From Oscheius dolichura (taxonomy: Eukaryota; Nematoda; Chromadorea; Rhabditida; Rhabditidae), in NCBI GenBank assembly GCA_932521035.1, contig OW051496.1, forward strand, positions 9,362,001 to 9,426,000: a DNA stretch of 64,000 nucleotides, in the 5' to 3' direction. Shown one piece after another: positions 23,601 to 36,211 of this stretch; the first letter of the stretch is position 1, and every line of letters starts with the position of its first letter. The translations under genes and the position numbers were made by a program. The notes beneath the pieces are model-generated. The model searched no databases. It was not told where the DNA came from and was given only the letters and a program-made list of their open reading frames with translations.

Positions 23601-26600
23601 GCGCCGCGGTCAGCTCCTCCTCCAGATTGGACGCCGCCGCCGCTTCCTCCTCCTCCAGTCGTCTGTCCCTGCGACTTGACCTGGTCGCCGTGGGTGTTCT
23701 TGAAGCCGGAGCGGAGCAGCTCCACTTCATCCTTGATCTGGAACCCGGAAGCAGGCGGAGGAGCAGTTACCTAAAATCAGACCAATCGGAGTAAGAGAGA
23801 AGGAAGCCGGCTAACATTAGCAGCAGCAGCTGCAGGAGTCGGCTTTGCTGGGGCGGCCGGCTTATTCTCGCCGGGCGTACTGCCAAAAGCCACGTGATGA
23901 GTCGACTTCTGGCCCGTCTTGTTCAAAATAGACTGCTTCTAAAACCACGAAGATCAGTTGAAAGCGGTAGAATAAAAAGAGACGGCGCGCGCCCGCACCC
24001 ATAAAGTCTCGGCAACACGGCGATAATGAAGGCGCGCGGCGCCGAGTAAAAATGAATCCAGCTGCCGAGATTGGATGGGTGGGGGTGCGCGCACGGGCGC
24101 CGTCTAGAAGAAGTAACGAGCCGCGTCTTGTCCACTAGCCATCCTTTGGAGAAATAAACTGCTCCCTGTCAAGGAAAAGCAGACAATGAATGAGCTCCAC
24201 TTAGCGAGAAAGCGAGACGCATAGAAACTTGTCCAAACTCGAGTCAATTCAGGGATTTACTTGTTATCATTTTCGGGACTAGGGTAGTTTGATGAGCAAG
24301 GGCCCTTCTCACCTCGGCAAAGACTGTTTTGAACGTCTTTTGGGCCGAATTCCCCCCTCGGGAGGGAAATAAGCCTGTCGACTTATTCAAGAAGGTTCCT
24401 TTTTAGATTTATTCGAATGTTTTGACTCCTAGAAAGCTTCGGAAAGACTTGGAAAGGCATTTCTGTAGAGAAAAACGTTTTCGAGGAACTTGAAAAAAAA
24501 AAGATTAGCCCCCTGCCGAGGTTCACTTGGAGACGGCTATTAGAAATTGTCGTCTCTTGAGGATAATTTGATAGGCATGGGGACGTCTTGTACTGTTTAC
24601 TTTGGTTTTTGTAACACTGGGCCTTGTAACGATCTCTTCCTGGGTTATTTCTTTGGGGAGATCCATTCCGGGACGAAATGGTCGACCTTCTTTGGAAGTT
24701 GCACATGGTATTTTGGGATTCTAACGGACCCCTAGAGTCTTTCAAGTTTCAAGGACTAACCACAGAGTTCCTCGAGGTATTTGAGTCCTGAATGAGCTCT
24801 GGATAGCTCTGTTAGCCTGAATTCTGGTACATTGAAAGGGGAATAAGGTTGAGACAGTGGAAACATTGGAAAAAGGGAAAGAGCAGTCAAAAACTGCGGT
24901 CGGGATTGGAAGTTATCCCCCAGTCTTGGGAAATACCATTGCTTCGGGGTTATTCTACTCAAAAAGGCCCATTTTCAGGCTCAACCATCTGACTGTAATT
25001 GCCGTAGTCCCGAAAACTTGGAAAAAACCAAAGAACATCTAAAGCTGGCCACAAGGATCTCGGCAATGAAACTGGTCGCCAGCTTGAGGGATGTCCTTCA
25101 CCAAACTTCTCGTGGGTCTTCCTCTCCAATTTAACCTATCGTACCCCTTCAGAAGAACGTATCTATGCCCTAGAATCAACACGTTACGATGTAATTAAAG
25201 ATCTTCAAAACACATACGGGAAATTAATTACACATACAGATTTTTATAAACATTTTGACTGGCTAGTCGGCGAGATTAAACTACTTTTAACACAAGACGG
25301 GGTAGGTTAATTTGAATTTTAGAGAAGAAATCGAGATAATTCAGATTCCAGAACATCATAAACTGGAAAAGGAACTAGTCGAGGTGGTGGACAAGGCCCT
25401 CTCTCGGTCGCTTCCCTCCACTTTTCTCTGCCTCTCCATGGGGGAATGTGTAGCCGCTACAGTAACCTATTTCGAGTGTATGGCATCGCATTCTCATAAG
25501 TGGACAGTTCATTTCGGGAAAGAACCGGACAAAATGGCCAGACGGTCAGTTATTTGGGGCTCTATATCATATCAGGGGCGGTATTCTTCAACTGGAACTG
25601 ATATTTCCGAGTTTTCCGAGGCCGGCACCAAGATTCAGTTTCTTTCCCCTCCATTTTGAAATTCTACTTCTTGGTTTCTTCTTTAAAAACTCCCTGCTTT
25701 GTGGAGAAACCCGCCGAGAGGGGGGGGGGGAGGCCGGCCAACCAGTCTAAAAAAGAGCCACTAGACACAAAATTTTCGGATATCCCTGCATTGTATCCTT
25801 CCGGCTGGTTTTTTGGACCAGGCAAGGGAGGATTTCATCGGGGTGAACTACAGTAACCTTCCAACGAATCTCCAGGGAATGCGCTAGGTTACGAAATTAA
25901 AACTATTGACTCCTGAAAACCCTCTCCTGGTTCTACGATTTAAATGAACTGCTCGAAGTCGGCAGTTGAGGCTACTGTAGCCCTTTTAAAACATTTATTC
26001 CCTTTGGGGCCAACGCTTACCCACCCGTTCCATAAAAACAGCCTTTAAAAATAACTCGAACCCAACTGGAACCCTATTTGATCCCCGGGAGGATCACCGG
26101 TTACAAAGGCTGATGGCCACCTGCCCTCTTTCTTGGTATCCGGGCCCCAGTTCTTTACTGTCCACAAATGTCTTTTCCAGGCTATCCGAGTCAATAATAC
26201 GGTATAAACAAACAGAAAAACGGCTGGAATCGCTCCAGTCCATACTTCTAAACGCGGAGAAGACGATCCTCCCGAACTGTGTAGAGCGATACGCCAATCT
26301 CACCCAATGTAGACAGTGTCTAGCCGACCGGACATCCTATTGTCGGTAAACCGGGGGCAGAATTCTCAACTAGTTCGCTTTTATAGAGAATCCTGCGAAG
26401 AAGTCACTTCCGACTGTTTTCTGGGGATCTCCGGCGATTGGGATGAGAATATCGCCGCTTTAGAGCACTTGGCCAAGGATTTCTCGGACGGCTTCTATGC
26501 TGTCAGTATCATTTTTAAAATGCAAAAATAGGGGGGTTTCAGTTAGAAAGGGGAATTCACAACTCGCTGAGAAGACTGCTAGAGACAACTTCTCCCGACT

Positions 26601-29600
26601 TGGCACAAGACGTCGTGGAGGTTTGTGGTCCATTGGAAGAGAGGAGTACACCAACTCGGGCGACTTTCAGTGGAAATGTGAGGCCGACAGTCGTCGCAAA
26701 GAAGACGGAAAGACTAGTACAGCAGGTAGGGGGTCTTCATTTATCTCTGGGCCTTTTTCGAGGCGCCAAGCTTTTCTGAAAGAGCGGCAGGTTCACTTTT
26801 GGATCAGATGAAGATCGGGGCCCCTGTGAATCATTATAAAAGGGCCGAAAGCTAAAATGGAGATTACTGTAGACTAGGGAAACTAAAAAATTACACCAAA
26901 AAATGATCCTATTAGCAAGCGGAGCTTTCTAGCCATAAAGGGGCTTAAAAATTCAACAGCCGAGCTGATTCTGAATGGCCCTTTTATAGGATAAACAAAG
27001 GATAAGCCCTGGATTAAATCGAAAAGCCTTTTTTTTAAAAAAGGGAATTGCCGTGGCTACCAGGGACTTAAATTTTGGCACTTTTAATCAGATTAGACCA
27101 AGAATGGCTGTGAATCAGTGGCTGTTCTCTCCTTCTCTTCCATTATTAGGGGAAAAAGGATAAGCCCCGGATTAACCATAAAATGGCCAAAGGGACAGTA
27201 AAGCAACGGAAACTATTGTCGGAAACCTATTTTTTCGTCTATTTTTAATCTGATTAATCCAAGAGCAGATTGTTGTGAATTTCTGCTCTTTTTTGGCTCT
27301 TCTTTGACTCCCATCCACTTTTCGTTAGCCCCTCCTTAACCGTCTTTTTTCATCTACAAACAGACACCAAAACCGTCCCTATAGTCCGTCTCCATCGAGC
27401 TAAAACTCCATGTTCTCTGAGTGTTGAAAGGTCTAAAAGATGCCTACTCCTTTCAGTTCTTAACAGTTCCTGGCAGTTCCTTTAGTCCTCTGTAGTTAGG
27501 ACAGTGTTTCTTTGCCGCTTTAAATTGGATTTTTCCCTAAATTCTATGATTACGGTAGCCAAATAATTACCCTTTCAGCTCCAATCGTACCGTGGCCACT
27601 GGAAGCGGATATCCACCAACTTCTGTGCTGAACCCTCGTCGGACAATTTCTGTTGGAATGGAACCAACATAGTGAGGTAATGATTCCCCGTGCCTCGTAT
27701 ATTTCTTGTCGGCATCGTAAACTGCCGTCTCTCCCTCGAATAATTGAGTGTTTAATTATAGTTGGTTGTGATGGTAGTGACTGGGGCGATCGGCATCGCG
27801 TGGCCAGCCCATTGTAGGACGGGGGAAGGTATGGAAGAGAGAAAGGGAGAAGGCAACAGTATATGTATTATTCACTGAGGGCTAATCCCACCCATAAGTG
27901 AGAAAGACTACAACAAACGAGTCCTAAATGCTACCTCAACTAAAGATTTTTACCATTTTGCTGGCTAAAATGTTTTGCCCAGTTCGGTCCTCGATAGTCC
28001 GACCCTCTGCACCCGTAGAATCTCGGCAGGAGGATCATCTTTATTCAAAACAGTTACAAAACTATGAGACCTTTATATCTTTGTCTTGACGAGACTTTAC
28101 GGGTGCGGGGGCCGACCTACCGTCTACCGAGCCGAGCAAGGACAGCCTCTGTCCTTTGGGGACAGTCCCTGCCGTCGGCCGAGTCTGCCCCGAGTAGCCC
28201 TAGGGCAGCCGCTGTTCCTCGTGGCAGGGACTGGAGGTGCTTTGGGTAGACCCAGAGCAGTTCCACGTACACGGCCACTGGTTGAATCTGATCAAAAAGA
28301 GGCATCTCCCTATTAATTTGATCCTTTTACCGAGAGAACAGCTCTCCCAGGGTAGCTTTTCCCACCATAAGGAAACCTTCAGGACTCTCCCCCACATTGT
28401 TGCCCATTTACCTCTAAACCCGACTATAGTACCTAATGAGAATCTAAAGAGAGCGTGTTAGTTTACCCGACTTTTTTCCCTCTCCGTCCCAATGACTTTA
28501 TTACCCACCACCCGGGCGAGAAGTGTTGATATTTTCTACTGCCGTAGTCATAGCCGCCCGCCGCCGAGAGTAGAACCCCATAAACTCCCTGGAATGGCCC
28601 TTTCGAAAGACTGTTAATTTTCTCACTTTCCCTCCGATTTCTTTCGAAATGCTTTCAATCTATCGACCGTTTTGCCCTTTCTTTGTCCCCGGCTCCCTCT
28701 CCCCCGATTTCCTTTCCCATCGGGGGCACACTCATCGCGTCCCTCGGAAGCGGGAGATGACAAGTCCTCTCTCATACTGATTCATCTGGGTCGAGAGTAA
28801 AAACACCCGGCACAAAGAGGGGGAAAGGGAAGATTGAAATGATGACGGGGCTCGAGGGGAGACAACCAGTGGCAGGGGCTCTGGGAACGGGGTCAAAGTA
28901 CAGTATGACAACAAAGGGAAGGGGAAGCCGTAGGTAAGATAGGAGCAGGAGATTTTCTCTTCAAAAAAAGGGGGTTCCTGTCATTGAAACAGCCGATAAA
29001 TTAGCTCCTCTTCCATTAGGTAAGCAGACTAAAGAACAGTTTGGGCCTCTTGGATCGAGTCATGAATCAGAACAGGGGAGACAACGGATAGACTCAGAAT
29101 AGACGGGAACTGAATGAAACGGAGAGGATGACAAGGGACTGGACATCATTCTACTGAATCAGACGGGAACATACAGCATTGGGGGTGAAAATAGCGCCAG
29201 CGATTTGAGAAGGGCAATTGGCGCATCAGTCTTTGAAAGAGAGGAAAGAGAGACGTATTCAGCTATCTGTGGCCATGAGAGATCTCAAGATCTAGTTATG
29301 GGTCTCAAAACGAATGTACACGCTTGATAAAGAGGTAAAATGGTCAGTATCAGGGGGAATACACCACTATTTAGACAAAAAAATCACAAAATTGGAGCAA
29401 GACCCGGCAGAAAAGGCCTTTATCCCAAGTTCCCTGGTTCCAGATGGATTTTTGTGCACAAAACTCCCTTTTTATTATCAAAATTTCCAGTTTCCTGCCA
29501 GTTTTTGTAAGGACACTTCCAATACGGTACCTTTTGTCTTTTCCAGAAGTTAAAAACGAACCGTTATTCCCAATTTTCCCTTCTCTGAAAGGGGTTCAGA

Positions 29601-32600
29601 GCAAAAATTGGTCTCTGGACGTGTCTCCTCCAAATTGGTCAATTCTCCTCCTTTTGATTCCCCCCTCTGAAAGGACAGGCCATTCCAAATTGTGAGCAAC
29701 TCCTCTGTGCAGTCTTTAGTAGTCGCTCCCTTCTCTTTCCCCCAACTCAATTACCTTTCTTCCCTTCTGCCCGTCTCGCTTTACAAATCGCCCCAAAAAG
29801 GTATTAAAAAGACTATAGAGAGAAAGCCAATTAACACTCTCCGCTGTGTCTTTGAGATAAAGAAGGTGTGCTGCTCTCTCCCCCTGCCCCCCTTTCTTTC
29901 TCTCCTATTTGCGTAGCAGCAATGTGTTGGCGGCAGCCGAAATGGGCGGGGACTCATCCAAGGGAGGTTGCGGCCAGCGGGCAAAGCGTTGTCCGTGGTC
30001 GTCTCCGCCTGTCAGAAGGACGTCTCTCTGTCTTTCCTCCTCTTCCCCTCCCACAAGTTATCCCGGGATGAGGAACTGTATTCTCCTGCTCTATATTCTA
30101 ACCGTCGGTTGCAGAGCTGCCCAGCCAGTTGCCTCTCATCCAATTATGGAAGAGCAGCTGCCGGAAATCTTGAAGAACGTTCGCCCACGGCCTAGGGTGA
30201 GTCCACTTTTTTCTTCTTATCTTCCCAGATTGATCCCCTCCCCTTTGTTGTCCTCAGCCACCCCCCAGTTAGTCTCCCTTCTCGTGTTCCGAGGCCAAAT
30301 GCAATCAAAGAAACCAAAGGTCCTTCTACGGGACGGCGGGATTGGCGTGTCGCTTTAGTTATCTTTTTCTTCTTCTTCCCCCACTCAAAAGCGGTCCTTT
30401 TATCTATTCTTCAAGGGGAGAACACACTGCCAACCGTTCCCTCTCTCTCTCTATAGGGAGAAGCCGCCAAAGGGCCCAGCTGAAAGTGAGCCGCTGACAA
30501 AAGTCACTCCCGGAGCCTTTCCCCATGAGAACACTTCAAATTTCGGGCATAAATTATTCAAGGGAGAACAGCGGCGGGGGTCTGGAGTAGGTTTTCCCCT
30601 AGTTTTTACTGAAAATAGGGGCTATAGGCGAAATTTCCCATCCTCTTTCTTAAAAAATTTGGAGAGAAGGTTAACAAGACCCCTGGGAGAGAGGAGGGCC
30701 CTAAATTAACCCCCCAAGCTCCCAAACCGTTGACTTTCTTGAAACAAAAACATCTAACTGTCATCTCCCTCTCCTTTACTTGCCACTTATTATAAACACC
30801 TCCCCCGTGCCCCGGGTCGTCGGCCTCTTTCTCTCTATTGTATTGAAAGTTGACGCAGCTCACAGAGAGAGAGTTACGAGAGAGAAAAGAGCGGGGCAGC
30901 ACAGGCAAAAGCCTGCCGCTGTCAGCGAGCTAACAAACACAACCTTTACCTCTGTCATCCTGTTTTTTAAATCAAACTCGGGGACTATTTTAACCCCCCA
31001 ACCGTTTTAAAACGATATCTAGCCGGCCGGCGGACAGTGACTCGTCCCAGTACAGCTGAATCGGGCGGCTTTTTTCTCCCCTTCTGACTGACTGGCTCAG
31101 AAAAAGCAGGGGAGAGAGGGGGATGAAATTGAACGGCGGGAAAGTTGCACTTTATCCAAGACAAAAGCGGGAGAGACAAGCCTACTCAAACACGCCGAGG
31201 AGCAGCCAGGGAACAAAGACCACCGTTTGTTTTTTGACGGGGAGTAATTTCGATTCATATGTTAGTTATTTTATAATTTTTGAGGGAGAAAAACAAGGAA
31301 AAAACTCCCAGATTATTCACGCTGATTTGAGTTAGGAAGGGGGAAGTTTTTTATGGCGTGGGATGGGAATATGAATAATTGACAGGCAGCCTCAATTTTG
31401 TAGTCAAATTGTGGGAAAACGGGGGCCAGCTAGTTTGAATAGCAAATAATTAATAGGGAGAGACAATCGTCTGGTTATGACGGACAGATGTGGGACGGAG
31501 TGGGAGTCATAATGGCCGCAAAGATAGTAAAGTTTTGGAAAAAAATCATAATCCAGGGAAAAATCTAACTTTATTGGGGATGGGGGATGAAGGGGCGAGT
31601 AGCCCGGGGGACAGAAAGATTCGAGACTTTTTGGAGCCCGGATCGTGAACTAATCGTCCCTAAAAGAGTCTGACCTGTCCCGGGAAGAAGAATGGGAGGG
31701 GAAGGGAGGCAGGCAGAGGTCACAGTCCGGGGGCAGGGGACTTCGAGCGTTATGGAGCCGGGGCCATCCCCACCTCTAAAAGAATCTAACTGTTCCCCTG
31801 AAAAAGGCGGTGGTGGGTGGCGAGAGTAGAGGGTTCGGATCTGTCTAGGTTCTATTTGAGCCTCTCTCTAGACTGGACGACATAATCCCCCCATAGCTTG
31901 GGCTGCAAATTCTCTCCCCCTCCCATGACCTCATAACCTTTTGTATCTGCCTCCTTACCCAACCCGTTATGTTTTTGGTTTACTCACTCTGCCGCGAGAG
32001 CCTATTTGTTCAGCTGTGTCAAAGGTCGGCAACTCTCCGAATCCGGGTGGCTCATTTCTTCTCCCTCTCCCTCCCCGGTCTGATGAGTGATGTCTCCCCG
32101 TAGTCTCCTCTTTTACAAACTTTTTGCACTCTCGTCGTCCCCTTATCTGTTTCTCATTATTCACGGGACGCACTCTCCATTACATCTGGACGGACACACA
32201 CACGCGATGGGGGTGACAATAATATCTACGAGGGCAAAAGAGGCGAGAGGCAATTGTCTGTCGGGGAATGTTGAGGCTAAAAACTGGGCATAATTAATGT
32301 TTGACAGCGGCTGTTGAAATGTGGGGGGAGAGTAGGACAGCAGACAGGCTAATTGTCACAAAACTTGATAATGAGACTACCGAGAGCGGGGAATGGCCGG
32401 GTAGGAAGGGGAGCGGATGCCTGAGAGGGCACAAGGGGCCAAAATTCTCCTTGTTTGAAGACTATGGTAAGATTTGATGAGGCAGCTGGTATCTTATTGC
32501 CCATGGCCACCAATTCAGTAGGAGAACCGGAGTCGTCCTCTACCTCCTGGGTTTCAAAATCACCCGGCTGGCCCCTGATTATCCCCGAGTTCTGATAGCA

Positions 32601-34289
32601 TTCCCTGAATCTTTATAGCCCAGTTTACAGTCTTTTTATATAAAATAGTTGATATAGTAGTCTATTTTCCAAGGAAAATCCTTTTGGGACCATTTGGTGG
32701 TCAAGCTTCCCTAATTTTCAAATTTAGTCAAAAGCCAGGAGGAAAATTTCCTCACTCCCTCTTAGAAATGGAAAAAAATAACCAAATTTTGGACCCCTTT
32801 TCTTAACTTTTTGAATAGCTGTGGATTTGAAAAATCGACCCAGTCGAGACCTGATCCCGTCTCCTATACTCCTGCTCCTGCCCCCCTTTCTCGCCTTCTT
32901 TCTCCCGGTTCCAACTGGAACTGGACGGAAGGCACTGCTCTTTTGTACTGACCACAATCCATAGATCCCCAAATGGTGGCTCCTTCTCGTTCGAAGTAAA
33001 TTGCAGCCAATTTTTGTTGTTACGTTGGCTGGGTGAGCAAGAGAGGGAGAGAGGCTAAATTGACGGGTGTTGGTGTCTATTTCTGCCCCGAGATTCCTAG
33101 ATTCAGTCGGGTGTAAAATTGGCTAGAGAACTCTACTCTTTTAGACATCGAGGGGCCTTCCTCCTTCCCTTTTAAACGAAGCATCCCAGCCTTTTTTTCA
33201 TTCGTCCCTTCCCTTTTCCCGTCCTTGTCTGTTCTTTGAATCGTATCTAACGACATCCGACGTCGGGGATTCAAATTAAAGCCGGCTCTCACATATTTTG
33301 AACAGATCTTTTTCGAGGAGCCGAGAATTTCTCCCCGGAGAGAGATAGACAGAGCTGGCCGTTGATTTTTAGCCGTTCTTTATGGCACCCGTGTGTCTGC
33401 CGCGTGGAAATGAAATCTCAAGGTATCCCTTCCCCCCGCCCCGGTGGCCATCACGCGGAAAAATCACATTAATTTGGAAAAACGACTGGGGGAGATCGGT
33501 ATCGCCCTGACACCTGTCACCTTCAGACCGCCCTGTTTGAATCTGATACGGGGATTTATATCTTCTCGTCTCTGAATTCTCGAGTGGCCTCTCAATACAA
33601 GTGTCATGTTACAGGATCCACGCGTTGAGGGCTCTGGAGCACCGGAATTCTGGGATTCGGATGACGAAGACGATTTTGTCGGAGAGGCTTCGGGAAGCGG
33701 GGCACCGCCAACTGGAGGAGGAGATTTTGATCAACCTACTGGGCAACAAAACTTCATGACGGAGACAACGGTTACGACTCTTGGTTAGTTTTTCTCGGAT
33801 TTTCGGGGAATGGGGGCGAGGTCCACAAACTAGGTTTGGGCAGGCCAGATGGTATTTTTTAGCACCATAGGCTCGGTACCCGATAGTTGGATCCCATGCA
33901 CCCGTAAAGAGCTACTAACTCGTAACTTATCGAAACGTCTTCAACAAACCGAAATTCTAGATAATTTCGTTGTTTCCCCCCATCTGGCCACTTTGACCTT
34001 GCCCATTCCCTTTGATTTCTTTCTTTCGAAGTGTCCTCCCGGACCCGGTCGTAAACCATCGTCGCCCTAATAGCAGTTCCTTGATCTTCCCCTCCTCTCA
34101 ACTATTAATTCTTCCCCTTTTTCAGATTTTACAACTGTCCCGCCCATCACAACCGGCCTGGTTACTCCTCTCTACGTAGAAAGTGAGATCATCGAACTCG
34201 ACGAGAAGGACCTGCCTCCCGATGTCGGTGTCCCCCTCGCCATGCCCGTCTCCCTCCTCACTGCCACCTGCCTCCTCTACCTGCTCTAA
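20609..34289 (+). CDS. Glypican, GPI-anchored heparan sulfate proteoglycan core
   Basis: Exon 20609-20671 gives a signal peptide (MHPYAQQNIIFILFLLSTVI). Phase-consistent later exons: 25153-25301, 25345-25544, 26181-26345, 26387-26501, 26543-26725, 27579-27676, 30115-30196, 33615-33783 and 34126-34289. The glypican cysteine core is clear: CVERYANLTQCRQCLADRTS, then YCRESCEEVTSDC, then DWDENIAALEHLAKDFSDGF, and later STNFCAEP and NFCWNGTNIV. The 33615 exon has Ser-Gly sites in acidic sequence (EGSGAPEFWDSDDEDDF; GEASGSGAPP), suited to heparan sulfate chains. The last residues are hydrophobic (VPLAMPVSLLTATCLLYLL) after a hydrophilic linker, a GPI-anchor signal. Such proteins act at the cell surface as co-receptors for Wnt, BMP and FGF-type ligands. 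Exons between 20672 and 25152 coding the N-terminal third remain unresolved, and one may be missing between 26726 and 27578. I do not decide between gpn-1 and lon-2 types. Confidence 0.88.
20713..20825. repeat. Inverted-repeat element, CACCCGTAAA family
   Basis: The left end is GCCGCACCCGTAAAGTCTCG and the right end its inverse (CAGTTTACGGGTGCAGCGG). It lies just inside the first glypican intron. Confidence 0.75.
20826..23578. other. First glypican intron(s), unresolved
   Basis: The missing N-terminal glypican exons are expected here or up to 25152. Open stretches exist (for example 21106-21291, with CHCC), but none shows a clear match plus consistent splice phase, so I call none. A short tandem repeat AAATTAATTGAAAAAGTG occurs twice at 22863-22901. 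Confidence 0.4.
23579..24165 (-). CDS. Small Gly/Ala/Pro-rich protein, unknown function (nested)
   Basis: Two phase-0 exons are clear: 23816-23938 (KQSILNKTGQKSTHHVAFGS, then an Ala/Pro-rich linker) and 23579-23770 (FQIKDEVELLRSGFKNTHGD, a Gly-rich run and the end GATEIELK). A 5' exon near 24110-24165 ends just before an inverted-repeat element; its frame could be either MASGQDAA or an upstream frame ending WLVDKTRL, and only the second is in phase. The start is unresolved. I do not recognise the family. The low-complexity Gly linker and the conserved-looking charged core suggest a small cytoplasmic protein. The gene lies antisense within the presumed 5' introns of the glypican gene. Confidence 0.6.
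23980..24105. repeat. Inverted-repeat element in an intron of the small nested gene
   Basis: It begins AGACGGCGCGCGCCCGCACC and ends with the inverse (GCACGGGCGCCGTCT); the inner ends carry AAAGTCTCGGCA and TGCCGAGATT. Its 126 bp sit about 10 bp past the likely donor site. Confidence 0.8.
24166..25152. other. Intronic stretch, no gene called
   Basis: Many short open frames exist on both strands but none has family signal or paired splice sites. It probably lies within the glypican transcription unit. Confidence 0.4.
26985..27310. repeat. Diverged tandem duplication in a glypican intron
   Basis: Two blocks (about 26985-27150 and 27160-27310) share GGATAAGCC(C/T)(C/T)GGATTAA and a TTTTTAATC(T/A)GATTA(A/G)(T/A)CCAAGA segment. 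Similarity is moderate. Confidence 0.45.
27677..30114. other. Large glypican intron
   Basis: 2.4 kb of purine- and pyrimidine-rich low-complexity sequence. It holds one inverted-repeat element (27995-28119); no other gene is seen. Confidence 0.5.
27995..28119. repeat. Inverted-repeat element, copy closely related to 44811-44942
   Basis: The left end is TAGTCCGACCCTCTGCACCC and the right end its inverse, ending GGCCGACCTA. The interior (ATCATCTTTATTCAAAAC and TTTATATCTTTGTCTT) matches the 44.8-kb copy closely. It is about 125 bp with TA at both ends. Confidence 0.9.
30197..33614. other. Large glypican intron
   Basis: 3.4 kb, rich in AG/CT strand-asymmetric runs. No open frame with splice support was identified. 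Confidence 0.5.
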
Positions 34290-36211
34290 TCTCGTCGATT
34301 CCATCGAGAATTCTCCAGCTGGACTGTGCCAATGCTCCCTCCCCCTTCCCCACTGCCCATACCGGTATAAAATGACATAAATCGCATAAAAAGCTTTCTT
34401 GCCCCCTGCCAGAGCGAGTCGCCCCCTGTTGCCTCTCATATTCTCCCTCCCCTCTCGTTGTTGTTCCTGATTACAGTGTATGCTCACCTTCCCTCGGGTA
34501 TAATTCACTTGTTCCTCCTTTCTAATTATCCCTTCTAAAGGAGAAAAACAGATACAAATACAGATTGTTGCAAGACTGATACGGTGTAAAATGAATATTA
34601 TTCTTGTTGTTTTCTGCTTATTTTTCTATCAGGCTACTGTATTCTTTTGGATAAAACCTTCCGAAACAGTAAAATTTAGATTCGTGGCCATTTTAACCTC
34701 TACCCACTGATATAACGGCCCCTGCCGGTTACTTGAACTATTACTAGCCTTATGCCACCGTACCGAGAGGTTCTGCATGGCCCGGTTCGTCTCTCAAGAG
34801 GACAGGCTTAAGAGGAAATATTATTATTACTTATCAGAGTCCGCAGATATGGCGCTGCCGTCTTTTTCCTTTTGGAAAAGTAATTCGACAAGATTTCCTA
34901 TACTGGCGTTGCTCTCAAGAAAATTCCTATCTGCTCCATCAACTTCATGTCCGAATGAAAGATGTTCAGTGCTGGACGAATGATACTCTCCGACTACAGA
35001 AAATTAATGAGTCATGAATCTTTGGGACAACTTTTATTTTTAAAAGTGAACTACAATTTTCTCTCATCGTTAGTTTCTGCCCCTATTTCGATAAGCAGTG
35101 CCAAATAATAATATTGGAGAATGTTGATTTTTTGTTGTTATTATCGTTTGTTGCTTTGCTTACTTTGAATTGAATAAAACTGCCTTTTTTGGCTATAAGA
35201 ATAGTTGTCTACTTCTTGGAAGAAAAATTATTCCAACTTACTCTTCAACCCGAACCCGACCCGAAAAAACACCCCCATCGGGTTCCGGGTCGGGTTTACC
35301 CGAACCCGACCCGGTCGTCGGGTCAAGGTCCAACCCGAACCCGGAACCCGACCCAAAATTTTTTTGGGAATTCTAACCCGACCCGGAAAATTTTTGAAGG
35401 TGCTCAACCCGACCCGACATTTTTTCGGAAACGCCAACCCGACCCGAACCCTACCCGCACAGCCCTGGTATGGATGTGAAGGAGGGAGAAGCAAACAGGT
35501 CGAGGCAAACGGTTCTTGGCCGGAAGAGAAGCAGAACGGGATTAAAACAGACGGTTGTTGATAGAGGGGGAGAAGCAGAAAGGCAGATTAGCAAACGGTA
35601 GGAGAGAATGAGAGAAGCAGGGACAGGCAGTACAGGCCGGGGGAGAAAAGCAGAAGGAGAAATGACAGACGGTATTGGGAAGGGGAGAGAAACAGACAAG
35701 GAGATTCCAGAAACAATGATTACGGTATGGTAGAGGTTCCTTGCGTTTTTGAAGCTGGAGAGAAGGCCCAGAAAGTAGAATCGGGCAATTTGGGTGGTGT
35801 AAAATGAGAACTCTTGTTGTTTTCTGTTTTTTTTTCATTTCCATCCGAACAGCCTTTCCAGGCGGGAAGGCTCTTGTTAAAGCCGACGAGAATCCTGCTT
35901 AGCTGGAAGCGGGGGCCAGCTGTCTCTTACCCAGGACCCGTCGGCTGGAGGCTGGGACATAAGAAAAAGGCTGGCATCGGCAAGTGTCGGATGCTTCGAT
36001 GGGACTGCGAAGAACTATTGGAACAGTTCGACGGCCTGGTAAGTAAGTAAGGTAAGCTCTATTTATTTGAAACAGATGCTCGTAAAAGAAGCGCAGCGGC
36101 GCTTCCCGTCTCAAAAGCGAGCTTCCCTCCAAAAGGAAGCGCTTTGCTTTAGCTTCTCCCATCCCAGTTTCATTTCTTCCATTTCCTTATTTTTCTGCTT
36201 TCTACACAAGA
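34290..36211. other. Gap between glypican and the 36.2-kb gene
   Basis: It contains the glypican 3' side, an ACCCGACCCG array (35244-35465) and purine-rich sequence. An open segment at about 35836-36050 ends in a donor-like site (GGCCTGGTAAG), but I cannot link it to the gene downstream. Confidence 0.45.
35244..35470. repeat. ACCCGACCCG array ending in a hAT-like terminus
   Basis: About eight copies of AACCCGACCCG-type units, some inverted (GGGTCGGGTTT), are separated by AT-rich spacers. The right end, read on the minus strand, is CAGGGCTGTGCGGGT, which resembles hAT-type transposon ends. A related terminus with the same GCAGCCCTGG occurs at 63779-63849. Confidence 0.7.

Noticed and set aside
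25302-25322. 21-bp intron in glypican
   Set aside because: Too short and out of phase; a 43-bp intron (25302-25344) using the later TTCAG restores the phase.
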